Assembly: GCF_028610675.1 (NCBI RefSeq)
Contig: NZ_JAQQWS010000001.1
Location: forward strand, 930,001-994,000
Source: Alkalihalobacillus pseudalcaliphilus
Lineage (GTDB): Bacteria > Bacillota > Bacilli > Bacillales > Bacillaceae_D
DNA length: 64,000 nt
Direction of reading: 5' to 3'
Both the position numbers and the translations under genes were made by a program. This document shows positions 27,543 through 36,567 of the stretch, piece by piece. How positions within the stretch are numbered: position 1 is the stretch's first letter; each line of letters begins with the position of its first letter. The notes under the pieces are model-generated. The model saw nothing but the letters and a program-made list of their open reading frames with translations, searched no databases and had not been told where the DNA came from.

Positions 27543-28378
27543 CGTATACCTCCAAGTTGCTTTAACACAACATCTGTCATTTTTTGACGGTTTGGTTTTT
27601 GTTCAGTCCAATATTCAAACGAGAGTGCTCCTTGATTCACAAACATCCCAAGTCCATTTAACGTTAGTGCTCCCATCGCTTCAGCTTCCATTAATAGTTT
27701 GGTTTGAAGTGGGTTATAAATAAGATCACTAACCACTGTATTTTCTTTGAGATGTGTTAGCGAAAGCGGGCTCTCATCCGCATGTGGACTCATACCAACG
27801 GATGTTGTATTTATAATGATATCAAATTTGTGTAATGTATGTTCAAGTTCAGCTATACTCATAACTTCTGTCACGGTGTTTCCGTTTGGAAGACGTTGAA
27901 GGAGGGCTTCAGCTTTTAGAACCGTCCGATTAGCGATGACCAGTTGAGATACTTGGGCATTGATTAGAACTGTGGCAACAGCTCTTGCCGCACCACCCGC
28001 TCCTATAATCGCCACATTTTTACCTACTACGGTTTCCGTTAGCTCTAATAAAGATTCTAAATACCCTCTACCATCTGTGTTATAACCGATAAGTCTGCCG
28101 TTACGATTAACAATCGTATTTACGGCACCGATTTGCCGGGCTTCTTCGTCAACTTCATCTAAGTACTCCATAACAGCAACCTTATGTGGGATTGTGACGT
28201 TTACCCCACCTAATTGTAAGGCTCGAATACTTTTAACAGCCTCTTTTAATTGTTCAGGTTTAACTAGAAATGCATGATAATTAGCCATAATATCGCAATC
28301 AGAAAAAGCGGCCTCTTGCATAATCGGTGACATCGAGTGGTGGACTGGGTATCCAAATAAACCAAATACCTTCTTCAT
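27536..28378 (-). CDS. aroE: Shikimate dehydrogenase
   Basis: AroE reduces 3-dehydroshikimate with NADPH. The 280-aa protein shows GYPVHHSMSPIMQEAAF (shikimate binding), GGVNVTIPHK with the catalytic lysine, GAGGAARAV (dinucleotide site), NTTSVGM and YNPLQTKLL. It is embedded in the ribosome-assembly cluster between yqeH and yqeI, a conserved order in bacilli. Confidence 0.96.
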   Translation of the reverse strand: MKKVFGLFGYPVHHSMSPIMQEAAFSDCDIMANYHAFLVKPEQLKEAVKSIRALQLGGVNVTIPHKVAVMEYLDEVDEEARQIGAVNTIVNRNGRLIGYNTDGRGYLESLLELTETVVGKNVAIIGAGGAARAVATVLINAQVSQLVIANRTVLKAEALLQRLPNGNTVTEVMSIAELEHTLHKFDIIINTTSVGMSPHADESPLSLTHLKENTVVSDLIYNPLQTKLLMEAEAMGALTLNGLGMFVNQGALSFEYWTEQKPNRQKMTDVVLKQLGGIRC

Positions 28379-28397
28379 AATCTTCCCCTCTTCCTAA

Positions 28398-29510
28398 TTA
28401 AATAATAATGGAATCACGTAATGAAACCGTTACGCCTTTAGGCACATGTGCAACAATATCAATATTGGAACCGTTAATTGTTACAAAACCTAATCCAGAG
28501 AAAACAACATCCATTTTATTCTCTTTAATTCTAAATGTTTTTTTCGTTAAAGGTGGAAATGACTCTTTTGTATCTGGCCCTGGTGGTGCAAGCAATTCCC
28601 CTAAATGATTTTCATACAGTTCATCTGCTTTCTCTAATTTCGTTCTGTGCAGCTTTATTTCATTTGAAAAGTATGAAACAAATGAACTTCTTTCTCCTTT
28701 GACGAAATCTAGACGAGCTAAACCACCAAAGAATAATGTCTGGCCGTCATTTAATTGATTGACCATTGGTTTAATTTCTTTTTTAGGCGTAATAATTTTT
28801 AATTCTTTTTTATCCATATAATGAGCCATCTGGTGCTGATTAATAATCCCTGGAGTGTCATATAGGGTTTTACCGTCATCCAAAGGAATATCTATCAAGT
28901 CTAATGTTGTACCAGGAAAATGAGAGGTTGTAATCAGCTGGTCTTCATCTCCATCAAATCCTCTAATCAATTGATTAATAAAAGTTGATTTACCAACATT
29001 CGTAGCCCCTACTATATATACATCTTTTCCTTCTCTTAACTCGTCAATAGCACCAGCAATTTCAAGGACACTATCACCTTTAGCAGCACTCATTAATTGT
29101 ACATCAATTGGTTTTAAGCCTAAATCTTTCGCCGATTTTTTTAACCAATTGATTAACTTATTTCTTTTAAATGATTTTGGTAGTAAATCCACTTTATTAC
29201 CTACTAATAGGACATTATTTTTGCCTACAAAACGATGTAAGCCATTGAGCCAGCTTCCGTTAAAGTCAAAGACATCAACTATTTTTACGATTAAGGCATC
29301 TTCTTGTCCAATTGTGTGTAACAGTTTCAAGAAATCATCATCTGTTAATGAAACGTCTTGCACTTCATTATAATGCTTTAAGCGGTAGCATCGTTGACAA
29401 ATAATCACATCACGCTTTAAGGCTGAACTCGGTGCATAACCTAGTCCTTTAGGATCCTCTGTTTGTACGCGCACACCACAGCCCGCACAAATTATTTTTT
29501 CATCTGACAT
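28398..29510 (-). CDS. yqeH: Ribosome biogenesis GTPase YqeH
   Basis: YqeH is a circularly permuted GTPase needed for 30S assembly. The N-terminal zinc finger has CAGCGVR and CQRCYRLKH. The G motifs appear in permuted order: NKVDLLP (G4) before GATNVGKST (G1) and DTPGI (G3). The ATG at 29510 (MSDEKIICAGCGV, 370 aa) has GGGAGG upstream and overlaps the yqeG stop as TAATG. Confidence 0.96.
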   Translation of the reverse strand: MSDEKIICAGCGVRVQTEDPKGLGYAPSSALKRDVIICQRCYRLKHYNEVQDVSLTDDDFLKLLHTIGQEDALIVKIVDVFDFNGSWLNGLHRFVGKNNVLLVGNKVDLLPKSFKRNKLINWLKKSAKDLGLKPIDVQLMSAAKGDSVLEIAGAIDELREGKDVYIVGATNVGKSTFINQLIRGFDGDEDQLITTSHFPGTTLDLIDIPLDDGKTLYDTPGIINQHQMAHYMDKKELKIITPKKEIKPMVNQLNDGQTLFFGGLARLDFVKGERSSFVSYFSNEIKLHRTKLEKADELYENHLGELLAPPGPDTKESFPPLTKKTFRIKENKMDVVFSGLGFVTINGSNIDIVAHVPKGVTVSLRDSIII

Positions 29511-30028
29511 TAATCTTCCTCCCATTGTATTAAACCTTTTTGACGCATTTTCTTTAAAACAATTCGTTCCATTTTTCGGTTAAATTTCGTAATGAAGCCA
29601 TCTGTCTTAGCCACCGGTACCACTAATATTGTCTGTAAACCAGCTCGGTTCCCACCTAATACATCCGTAAAAATTTGGTCACCTACTACAACGACTTCGT
29701 TAGGGGCGAGTCCCATATCTTTACACGCTCTCATAAAAGCACGGCGCATCGGTTTTTTGGCACTATGAATATACACAACACTTTCTGGGTCAGAAAAGGC
29801 TTTCACTCTTTTTTCCGTATTATTAGAAACAATCGTCACTTTCATTTCTAAGTCTTGTACCGTTTTAAACCACCCTTTGACTTCCTCTGTGGCTAGAGCT
29901 CGATCCCATTCTACTAGTGTGTTATCTAAGTCTGTGATAATACCTTTAATGCCAAGTTCTTTTAATTCAGTCAAGTTTATTTCGTAAATGCTCTTTACAT
30001 ACTGGTTCGGAAATAAATTTTTAAACAT
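29510..30028 (-). CDS. yqeG: YqeG family HAD IIIA-type phosphatase
   Basis: A 172-aa HAD phosphatase with the nucleophile motif TDLDNTLVEWD, TIVSNNTEKRV, the KPMRRAF lysine and GDQIFTDVLGGNRAG. The physiological substrate is not established. GAGGTG lies 7 bases before the ATG at 30028. It is the first gene of the cluster and has a good promoter upstream. Confidence 0.92.
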   Translation of the reverse strand: MFKNLFPNQYVKSIYEINLTELKELGIKGIITDLDNTLVEWDRALATEEVKGWFKTVQDLEMKVTIVSNNTEKRVKAFSDPESVVYIHSAKKPMRRAFMRACKDMGLAPNEVVVVGDQIFTDVLGGNRAGLQTILVVPVAKTDGFITKFNRKMERIVLKKMRQKGLIQWEED

Positions 30029-30068
30029 TGTACGCACCTCTTATCACGTTCTTCTTAACCAATCTTTA

Positions 30069-30097
30069 ACTATACCTATATTTACGACAAAATTCAA
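30069..30097 (-). promoter_or_regulatory. Promoter of the yqeG-yqeM operon
   Basis: On the minus strand TTGAAT (30092-30097), a 17-base spacer and TATAGT (30069-30074) lie 41 bases before the yqeG start. An R1 copy starts about 30 bases further upstream. Confidence 0.75.
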
Positions 30098-30127
30098 TTG
30101 AAAACTTGGCATAACCCGTACTTTCGA

Positions 30128-30835
30128 TATTTTGTATGAAAGTTAGTGCGAACATAGAGCGTTACTCGTCGCTACCGAAACTTATGCTACTCGTCCTGCG
30201 GGGTGGCGCTGAGCTAATCGGCTACGCCGCTGGATCTCAGCTCTGCCACTACGTCCCGCGGGAGTCTCCGCATATTTTCGTCCGCTGGATTACTGGAAAT
30301 TCTCAGGTTCAAACAACAATCCAAGATCATTCATTTAAATTGAGAAAGATCAAAACCAAATTGCATCAAGAGCTGAGTTGGAAAGGGCTTATCGCCACTT
30401 TCGTTCTTGTTTGTGGCGAAGCTGGTTTTGGCTTTGCCATGTGGGTTTTATATGAAAGTTACTTATGGGCGTTGTGCCTTGAAGTTAGCACGTCATCCAT
30501 CTTACGATAAATGACCTTAGTAGGACAGTGCTCCCTGTTTGTTCAGACCGACTCCTGATGGTGATCGAGTTGTACATGTGCCAACAGTTTGAACAGTCGC
30601 CACTACTTTCATCTTTGTTGGTGGCGAAGTGAATCGGGCTTCGCCATCTGGGGTTTGTATTACTCTTCGCTACCGGAAATCATATTCCACTGGGTACTAC
30701 TTATGCTGTCCTCATACCGCTTTCCACGACAACATAACGACACCTCTGCTCTAAAGTTTCCCTCACCAATGTTTCTAGATACCACTTCTATTATTCAGTC
30801 TGCTCATTTAACAAGTTTTTTAAGTTAGAACTAGT
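30128..30835 (+). repeat. Dispersed repeat R1, long copy b, with extra fragments
   Basis: The copy starts TTTGTATGAAAGTTAGT. Module B (30194-30263) has outer stem TCCTGCGGG/CCCGCGGGA and inner hairpin CGGC/GCCG, paired differently from the 2112 copy. The part 30356-30606 aligns with copy a. Hairpin GGCGAAGC/GCTTTGCC (30415-30422, 30431-30438) stands where copy a has CGGAGC/GCTCCG, and a second hairpin GGCGAAG/CTTCGCC follows near 30624. Fragments of the R1 loop (CGCTACCGGAAATCAT) and of the minisatellite recur to about 30800. Open frames inside have no start signals. Confidence 0.8.
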
Positions 30836-30887
30836 TCTTATTGTTTTTTTAGAAAACTTTTCGACAAATTCTAATTGAATTCTCAAC

Positions 30888-30987
30888 TGTGGATAAAGTT
30901 ATGCACGAATTAAACCTTTTATTAACTACACTTATATCCTTTTAATCACAAGTAACCCACAGGTTATCCACTGGGATTTGTGGATAA
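30888..30987. promoter_or_regulatory. Cluster of DnaA boxes upstream of sda
   Basis: Two perfect boxes TGTGGATAA lie at 30888-30896 and 30979-30987. Near matches are TTATGCACG (30899-30907) and TTATCCACT (30964-30972). In B. subtilis DnaA controls sda through such boxes, coupling sporulation to replication; the same layout here supports conserved control. Confidence 0.85.
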
Positions 30988-30996
30988 AACGAACGG

Positions 30997-31095
30997 TTGT
31001 TCTATTCAATCGAACATGATAGGATTATTTTAATAAATCGATTAACTTCTGACTTTCTGAAACTTTTTGAATAATGAAACGTAAATGGATTAAAT
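30997..31095 (+). promoter_or_regulatory. Two candidate sda promoters
   Basis: Candidate 1: TTGTTC (30997-31002), 17 bases, TAGGAT (31020-31025), directly after the DnaA boxes. Candidate 2: TTGAAT (31067-31072), 17 bases, TTAAAT (31090-31095). Which one is used cannot be told from sequence. Confidence 0.45.
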
Positions 31096-31104
31096 AAACA
31101 TCTT

Positions 31105-31140
31105 AAAGGAGGTGACCTGTCAAAGGTCTGACAGGAACTT
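31105..31140 (+). promoter_or_regulatory. sda leader: perfect Shine-Dalgarno separated from ATG by a hairpin
   Basis: AAAGGAGGTGA (31105-31115) matches the 16S rRNA tail over 11 bases but ends 25 bases before the sda ATG. Between them CCTGTC (31116-31121) and GACAGG (31130-31135) form a hairpin; folding it leaves about 8 bases between GGAGG and ATG, the ideal distance. An alternative pairing GACCT/AGGTC (31114-31118, 31124-31128) excludes the first. AGGA at 31133-31136 is a weak closer site. Confidence 0.7.
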
Positions 31141-31281
31141 ATGCAAAACCTTTCCGATGAATTATTAATTGAGACATACCACAAAGCTGTTGAACTTAAT
31201 TTAAATCATGATTTTATTGAATTAATCAAACACGAACTTCACAATCGTGCTCTATTAGACAAAATAAAACTCAGTTCCTAA
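31141..31281 (+). CDS. sda: Sporulation histidine kinase inhibitor Sda
   Basis: Sda is a small helical-hairpin protein that binds KinA and blocks autophosphorylation, stopping entry into sporulation when replication is impaired. The 46-aa product begins MQNLSDELLIETYHKAVELN, continues LNHDFIELIKHEL and matches the B. subtilis protein throughout. The gene lies next to the yqe cluster as in B. subtilis. DnaA boxes upstream fit its known regulation. An in-frame stop 12 bases before the ATG fixes the start. Confidence 0.95.
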   Translation: MQNLSDELLIETYHKAVELNLNHDFIELIKHELHNRALLDKIKLSS

Positions 31282-31314
31282 AACTATCTTATTTCCCATC
31301 CATTCCAGCATAAC

Positions 31315-31350
31315 AAAGAAGAGAGTCGAACTCTATCGACTCTCTTCTTT
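31315..31350. terminator. Bidirectional terminator between sda and a convergent small gene
   Basis: AAAGAAGAGAGTCGA (31315-31329) is exactly complementary to TCGACTCTCTTCTTT (31336-31350), loop 6 bases. The last codons of the minus-strand gene lie inside the stem. Confidence 0.85.
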
Positions 31351-31560
31351 GTTGTTAACCTCTGACTGTTCTTTAGGAATGACTTTTATATACTGTCTAG
31401 GTGCTAGACGCTCCTTCTTTATGCGCACACCGTCGAGCTGCTGAATTTGATAACCACGTTCTTGTTCAACATATCTGGAATCCAAATTAATATACCAGGC
31501 ACCGATGAACATTAATATAAAGACAATCATACAAAAGATCACTTTTGAGCGTAACTTCAT
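31333..31560 (-). CDS. Small single-pass membrane protein, function unknown
   Basis: I do not recognise this 75-aa protein. Residues 6-25 (KVIFCMIVFILMFIGAWYIN) form one membrane helix; the rest is polar and probably outside (GVRIKKERLAPRQYIKVI). GAGGGAG lies 6 bases before the ATG at 31560. Its stop codon sits in the terminator hairpin shared with sda. The good start site and the terminator suggest a real gene. Confidence 0.65.
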   Translation of the reverse strand: MKLRSKVIFCMIVFILMFIGAWYINLDSRYVEQERGYQIQQLDGVRIKKERLAPRQYIKVIPKEQSEVNNKEESR

Positions 31561-31915
31561 GGTACTCCCTCATTTTTAAATTTGATGTACCGAAAACCTA
31601 AGTTATCCTTACGTTCGCCCAAATCGTCAATAAATATACACATTTAGCTTTTAATCATCGGAAATTACCTTTATATCAGTACTTAAACAATTTTTTACTA
31701 CGATTTCCAAATAGCTCTATTTTCAAAGTCTACATATATTAATAAAATAAAAAAGTTCAGGAAACACTAGGATAAGCATGTTTGATGCGTGTTTATGCAA
31801 ATTGGGTTATAATCTTACTTAGTGCGAAAGAAAAAGATGTTTCGCTTACAATCGTAAAGGGGAGTTTAAAAAAGGGCCCATTTCAATGATCAACATTTTT
31901 TAAGGAGGTATGTGT
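31561..31915 (+). promoter_or_regulatory. mrp leader region with candidate promoter
   Basis: The 355-base spacer is AT-rich. TATAAT at 31808-31813 is a strong -10 box about 100 bases before mrpA, but no good -35 box lies at standard distance (TTGATG is 20 bases away). AAGGAGG directly precedes the mrpA start. Nothing else is recognisable. Confidence 0.45.
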
Positions 31916-34321
31916 GTGTTTACAGCTTTACATTGGGCTACGATTTCACCCTTATTGTTAGCCATTATTATTCCATTCATTTATAAGTATGTTCGTCAAA
32001 TACATACGGGCTGGTTCGTGTTAATTTTGCCGGTCATACTGTTTATCTATTTCATTCAGTTTCTACCAACTGTCTCAAATGGAGATATCATTTCAAACTC
32101 AGTTCCTTGGGTGCCATCCCTCGGGATTCATTTTAATGTATATGTAGATGGATTAAGTCTATTATTTGCATTACTCATTACCGGAATCGGTTCCCTCGTT
32201 GTTCTTTATTCGATTTTCTACTTATCAAAAATCAAAGAGCAACTCCACAAATTCTACGTATATCTACTGTTATTTATGGGAGCTATGCTAGGTGTTGTTT
32301 TATCCGATAACTTAATCGTTTTATACACATTTTGGGAATTAACAAGTTTAGCTTCAGCTTTATTAATTAGTTATTGGTATACGAGAAAGAAATCTCGTGA
32401 TGGTGCCCAAAAATCAATGCTTATTACGGTATTCGGTGGTTTTTCGATGCTCGCCGGTATCATAATGCTCTCGATTATTACGGATACATTCTCTATTCGC
32501 GAAATGATTGCACAAGCAGACATCATTGCAAGCAGTGAATTATTTATCCCTGCCATGCTCTTTATTTTACTCGGAGCATTTACTAAATCAGCGCAATTTC
32601 CTTTCCACATTTGGTTACCAGATGCGATGGAAGCCCCTACTCCAGTTAGTGCATATTTGCATTCCGCTACGATGGTTAAAGCAGGTATCTACTTAGTCGC
32701 AAGGTTTACTCCTATCTTTGGTGGTGCCGCAGAATGGTTCTGGATTATCTCAACTTTTGGTATCGTCACTTTATTATGGGGATCATTGTCGGCTGTTCGA
32801 CAAAAAGATTTAAAAGGAATATTAGCCTTTTCAACGATAAGTCAGCTAGGGCTCATCATGACTTTATTAGGATTAGGTTCGGCTACCCTTTATTTTACTG
32901 ATGGACAAAATGTTGAAATTTACTTAGCGGCCATTGTTACCGCTGTTTTCCATCTTATTAATCATGCTACATTTAAAGGTAGTTTGTTTATGAGTGCTGG
33001 AATTATTGATCATGAAACAGGTACAAGAGATATTCGTAAGCTGGGCGGTCTTATGACCATTATGCCAATAACCTTTACGATGTCTTTAATTGGATTAGCC
33101 GCTATGGCTGGTTTACCACCTTTTAATGGATTCTTAAGTAAAGAGATGTTCTTCACGTCTGTTTTACATGCAACAGAATTCGGGATATTTAATATGGAAA
33201 CATTCGGTATGCTCTTTCCTGTTATTGCTTGGATAGCTAGTATATTTACATTCTTATACTGTGCCGTTATGTTTTTCCAAACTTTCACAGGCAAATTTGA
33301 ACCAAGTAACTTTAAGAAAGTGGTTCATGAAGCACCGGCCGGCTTATTAATAAGCCCTCTTGTATTAGCTTCATTAGTTGTGATTTTCGGGTTCTTCCCT
33401 AACATTTTATCTAAATCAATTATTGAACCAGCCGTGGTTTCCATTGCACCGATGCTTGCCGACAGTGCGTATTTAGATGTCGACATTTATATGTGGCACG
33501 GGTTTAATACTGAATTAATGATGACGATTGGTGTCGTTGTTTTAGGTACTATCTTATTCCTTCTTATGAATAAATGGGTAAAGCTCTCTATTTATAAAAA
33601 AGAACGCGATCCATTCAATCGTGTTTATGATGGCCTTTTAGCAGGTGTTTCAACGGGTGGACGCAAGCTAACTGATTCTTATATGAAGGATAATTTCAGA
33701 CAATATTTAATTTACATTTACAGCTTTATTGTGTTGTTCCTAGGTTATATGATGATTCATTTAGATGTTATTGCTCTATTCCCAGAAGTCTATGCACCGA
33801 TCGCCTTCCATGAAGTGACATTAGTTGTCATTATGATTGCTGGTGCCATTACAGTTGCTGTTGCAAAAACACGCTTAACTTCTTTAGCTGCATTAGGAAG
33901 TTTAGGCTTTGCGATTGCTATTTTCTTTGTGCTATTCCGTGCCCCAGATCTAGCTTTAACTCAATTAGTTATTGAAACGGTGTCAACATTATTGTTCTTA
34001 CTTTGCTTTTACCATTTACCTCTTTTCAAAGAAACGATTGATTCAAAATCATCACAAATTGTAAATGGTATTGTTGCAACGGGCATCGGTGTGCTCGTTA
34101 CCGTTCTTGCGATCTCTGCACATAATAATCGCTATTTTGATTCATTAGTGGACTTTTTCGTAGATGCTAGTTATGAGCAAGCAGGTGGAAACAATATGGT
34201 TAACGTTATTCTAGTTGACTTCCGTGGATTTGATACGTTATTTGAAATTGCTGTACTAGGCATTGCCGCCATTGGTATTTATGCAATGATTAAAGGTAGT
34301 ATTAAAGAGGAGGAATTATAA
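31916..34321 (+). CDS. mrpA: Na+/H+ antiporter subunit MrpA
   Basis: MrpA is the largest membrane subunit of the Mrp complex and is related to NuoL; the complex exchanges cytoplasmic Na+ for protons in alkaline pH and salt tolerance. The 801-aa protein has the proton-channel core (FWELTSLASALLISYWYTR, LGAFTKSAQFPFHIWLPDAM, HSATMVKAGIYLVARF) and a C-terminal MbhD/MbhE-like extension (LAALGSLGFAIAIFFVLFR). I prefer the GTG at 31916 (MFTALHWATIS), 7 bases after AAGGAGG, over the ATG at 31910, which lies 1-2 bases from it. It overlaps mrpB by one base. Confidence 0.95.
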   Translation: MFTALHWATISPLLLAIIIPFIYKYVRQIHTGWFVLILPVILFIYFIQFLPTVSNGDIISNSVPWVPSLGIHFNVYVDGLSLLFALLITGIGSLVVLYSIFYLSKIKEQLHKFYVYLLLFMGAMLGVVLSDNLIVLYTFWELTSLASALLISYWYTRKKSRDGAQKSMLITVFGGFSMLAGIIMLSIITDTFSIREMIAQADIIASSELFIPAMLFILLGAFTKSAQFPFHIWLPDAMEAPTPVSAYLHSATMVKAGIYLVARFTPIFGGAAEWFWIISTFGIVTLLWGSLSAVRQKDLKGILAFSTISQLGLIMTLLGLGSATLYFTDGQNVEIYLAAIVTAVFHLINHATFKGSLFMSAGIIDHETGTRDIRKLGGLMTIMPITFTMSLIGLAAMAGLPPFNGFLSKEMFFTSVLHATEFGIFNMETFGMLFPVIAWIASIFTFLYCAVMFFQTFTGKFEPSNFKKVVHEAPAGLLISPLVLASLVVIFGFFPNILSKSIIEPAVVSIAPMLADSAYLDVDIYMWHGFNTELMMTIGVVVLGTILFLLMNKWVKLSIYKKERDPFNRVYDGLLAGVSTGGRKLTDSYMKDNFRQYLIYIYSFIVLFLGYMMIHLDVIALFPEVYAPIAFHEVTLVVIMIAGAITVAVAKTRLTSLAALGSLGFAIAIFFVLFRAPDLALTQLVIETVSTLLFLLCFYHLPLFKETIDSKSSQIVNGIVATGIGVLVTVLAISAHNNRYFDSLVDFFVDASYEQAGGNNMVNVILVDFRGFDTLFEIAVLGIAAIGIYAMIKGSIKEEEL

Positions 34322-34743
34322 TGCACCCAAATGATGTCATACTCCAAACTGTCACAAAAGTCTTGGCATTTATTATTGTAATTTTCTCCTTCTATGTATT
34401 TTTAGCTGGTCACCACAACCCTGGCGGTGGATTTATCGGAGCACTTACTACAGCGTGTGCCTTTTTACTTGTTAGTGTTTCTTTTGATATTGAAACGGTC
34501 AAAAAAATGATCCCAGTCGACTTTAAAACAATTATGGCTGTTGGACTTTTGATTGCTGTTATATCAGGGGTACTTCCTTTCTTTTTTGGAGAAAACTTCT
34601 TATGGCAAACATTTGACTATTTTGATTTGCCGTTGCTTGGAAATACGGAGCTTGCAACAGCACTTGTATTTGATATCGGCGTCTACCTCGTCGTTATTGC
34701 TGTTGTTTTAGCCGTTATTTTTACAATAGGGGAGGAGCAATAA
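34321..34743 (+). CDS. mrpB: Na+/H+ antiporter subunit MrpB
   Basis: A 140-aa membrane protein of the MnhB family with GHHNPGGGFIGAL, a signature of the family, and four membrane helices. GAGGAGG precedes the ATG inside the end of mrpA. It is required with the other subunits for a stable complex. Confidence 0.94.
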   Translation: MHPNDVILQTVTKVLAFIIVIFSFYVFLAGHHNPGGGFIGALTTACAFLLVSVSFDIETVKKMIPVDFKTIMAVGLLIAVISGVLPFFFGENFLWQTFDYFDLPLLGNTELATALVFDIGVYLVVIAVVLAVIFTIGEEQ

Positions 34744-34744
34744 C

Positions 34745-35086
34745 ATGGAAATTATTATCTCCATATTGTGTGGTGTCCTCTTTACTATTGGGACCTACCT
34801 CATTCTATCGAGAAATATAACAAAAATTGTAATTGGAACAGCTGTTCTTACACACGGTGTACACTTATTGCTATTAACAATGGGAGGTATTAAATTAGGC
34901 GCTGCACCCCTACTTGGGTACGAAGAAGCAGCTTACACGGACCCGCTTCCACAAGCACTAATTTTGACAGCTATCGTTATTAGCTTTGGTGTTACATCAT
35001 TCTTGCTCGTGCTTGCTTATCGTACGTACAAAGTACACGGAACGGTTGACATGGATAAATTGAGGGGAATGAAAGAAGATGAGTAA
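34745..35086 (+). CDS. mrpC: Na+/H+ antiporter subunit MrpC
   Basis: A 113-aa NuoK-like subunit with three helices; GTAVLTHGVHLLLLTMGG and DPLPQALILTAIVI carry the NuoK-type motifs. GGGGAGGAG lies before its ATG, one base after the mrpB stop. Its end overlaps mrpD by 8 bases. Confidence 0.95.
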   Translation: MEIIISILCGVLFTIGTYLILSRNITKIVIGTAVLTHGVHLLLLTMGGIKLGAAPLLGYEEAAYTDPLPQALILTAIVISFGVTSFLLVLAYRTYKVHGTVDMDKLRGMKEDE

Positions 35087-36560
35087 TTTAATTGTTTTTC
35101 CACTATTAATCCCTTTTCTAGCTGCAATCATTCTTCTTTTTATTAGAAAGAGTGTAACTGCTGAGCGTATTCTCAGCATCATTGCTGGGATTGCAACCAT
35201 CTTAGTCAGTGGCTGGTTAGTGATAGATGTTTATAACCAAGGAGTTATCTCTTATGCAGTCGGTGGTTGGGATCCACCATTTGGGATCGCTTTAGTTGCC
35301 GACCCTCTCTCTGCACTCCTTGTTTTATTTGCTAGTATTGTTGTTTTTGTATGTGTTTTGTTTTCGATTAAAGGAATTGATGAAGTTCGAGTCAAATTCT
35401 ATTTCTATCCACTTGTCCAATTTCTACTTCTTGGCGTAATCGGTGCTTTCTTAACAGGGGACATATTTAATCTATTTGTATTTTTTGAAGTGTTATTAAT
35501 GGCTTCTTATGGTCTAATAACACTCGGTGGCTCGAGAGCACAGCTTCAAGAGTCGATAAAATATGTGTTGATTAACGTCATTTCTTCTGCTTTCTTTATT
35601 GCAGCAGTCGCTTATCTTTATGCCGTTGTCGGGACATTAAATATTGCTCATTTATCAGAACGTGTTGCTGAAATCGGACAGCCAGGTATTGTCACTGTTA
35701 TTGCCTTCTTATTCCTAATTGTATTTGGAATGAAAGCAGCGATTTTTCCACTTTATTTCTGGTTACCGGGCTCTTATTCTGCTCCGCCACCTGTTATTAC
35801 CGCCTTATTCGCTGGTCTTCTAACAAAAGTAGGAATTTATGCGATTATGCGTATCTTTACGATCATCTTTCATCATCAACCGCAAATCACTCATATGGTC
35901 CTTGAAATATTAGCGATTCTAACGATGGTTGTTGGTGTTATCGGTGCAGTTGCTTATAATGATATGCAAAAAGTGGTTGTTTACAACGTTGTCGCTGGTG
36001 TTGGGTTTATTATTTTTGGAATCTCTTCTTTTAATGAAGCAGGACTTTTCGGAGCTGGTTTTTACCTATTGCACGATATGCTTATTAAAGCAGCACTTTT
36101 CCTATTAATTGGTGCGATCATGATTGTCACACAAACATCATCGATGAAGAATGCTAGTGGTTTAATTAAGCAATATCCACTACTTGGTTGGTCATTTTTA
36201 ATAGCAGCACTTTCTTTAGCAGGAATACCTCCCTTTAGTGGATTTTTCGGGAAACTATATTTATTCCAAGGCGGTATTGAAGCCGGACAATATATTTCCG
36301 TTATTATCATGATTTTTGTTAGTCTACTCCTCCTCTACTCCGTTATGCGTATCTTCTTTAACGTTGTTTTAGGGGAAGAAAATCATGCTTCTCAAAACGA
36401 GAAAGCGAATATTAAAGGGCTTCTTTACCCTAGTATGATTCTCTTATTTTTATCATTTGTGATGGGCTTTGGTGCTGAGTTCTTTGTTCCACACCTAACA
36501 AATGCTGCTGAGGTGTTACTAAACCCGGAAATTTATATTGAAGCCGTATTAAAGGAGTAG
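35079..36560 (+). CDS. mrpD: Na+/H+ antiporter subunit MrpD
   Basis: A 493-aa NuoM/NuoN-like proton-channel subunit. The conserved glutamate segment is LFVFFEVLLMASYGLITLGG, and the lysine-bearing helix is IFPLYFWLPGSYSAPPPV followed by LLTKVGIYAIMRIF. Twelve or more membrane helices are evident. GAGGGGAATG before the ATG lies within mrpC. Confidence 0.96.
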   Translation: MSNLIVFPLLIPFLAAIILLFIRKSVTAERILSIIAGIATILVSGWLVIDVYNQGVISYAVGGWDPPFGIALVADPLSALLVLFASIVVFVCVLFSIKGIDEVRVKFYFYPLVQFLLLGVIGAFLTGDIFNLFVFFEVLLMASYGLITLGGSRAQLQESIKYVLINVISSAFFIAAVAYLYAVVGTLNIAHLSERVAEIGQPGIVTVIAFLFLIVFGMKAAIFPLYFWLPGSYSAPPPVITALFAGLLTKVGIYAIMRIFTIIFHHQPQITHMVLEILAILTMVVGVIGAVAYNDMQKVVVYNVVAGVGFIIFGISSFNEAGLFGAGFYLLHDMLIKAALFLLIGAIMIVTQTSSMKNASGLIKQYPLLGWSFLIAALSLAGIPPFSGFFGKLYLFQGGIEAGQYISVIIMIFVSLLLLYSVMRIFFNVVLGEENHASQNEKANIKGLLYPSMILLFLSFVMGFGAEFFVPHLTNAAEVLLNPEIYIEAVLKE

Positions 36561-36567
36561 ATTTATT

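Noticed and set aside
30136..30510. 124-codon frame in the R1b repeat
   Set aside because: It spans hairpins of the repeat, has no start signal and no protein-like composition.
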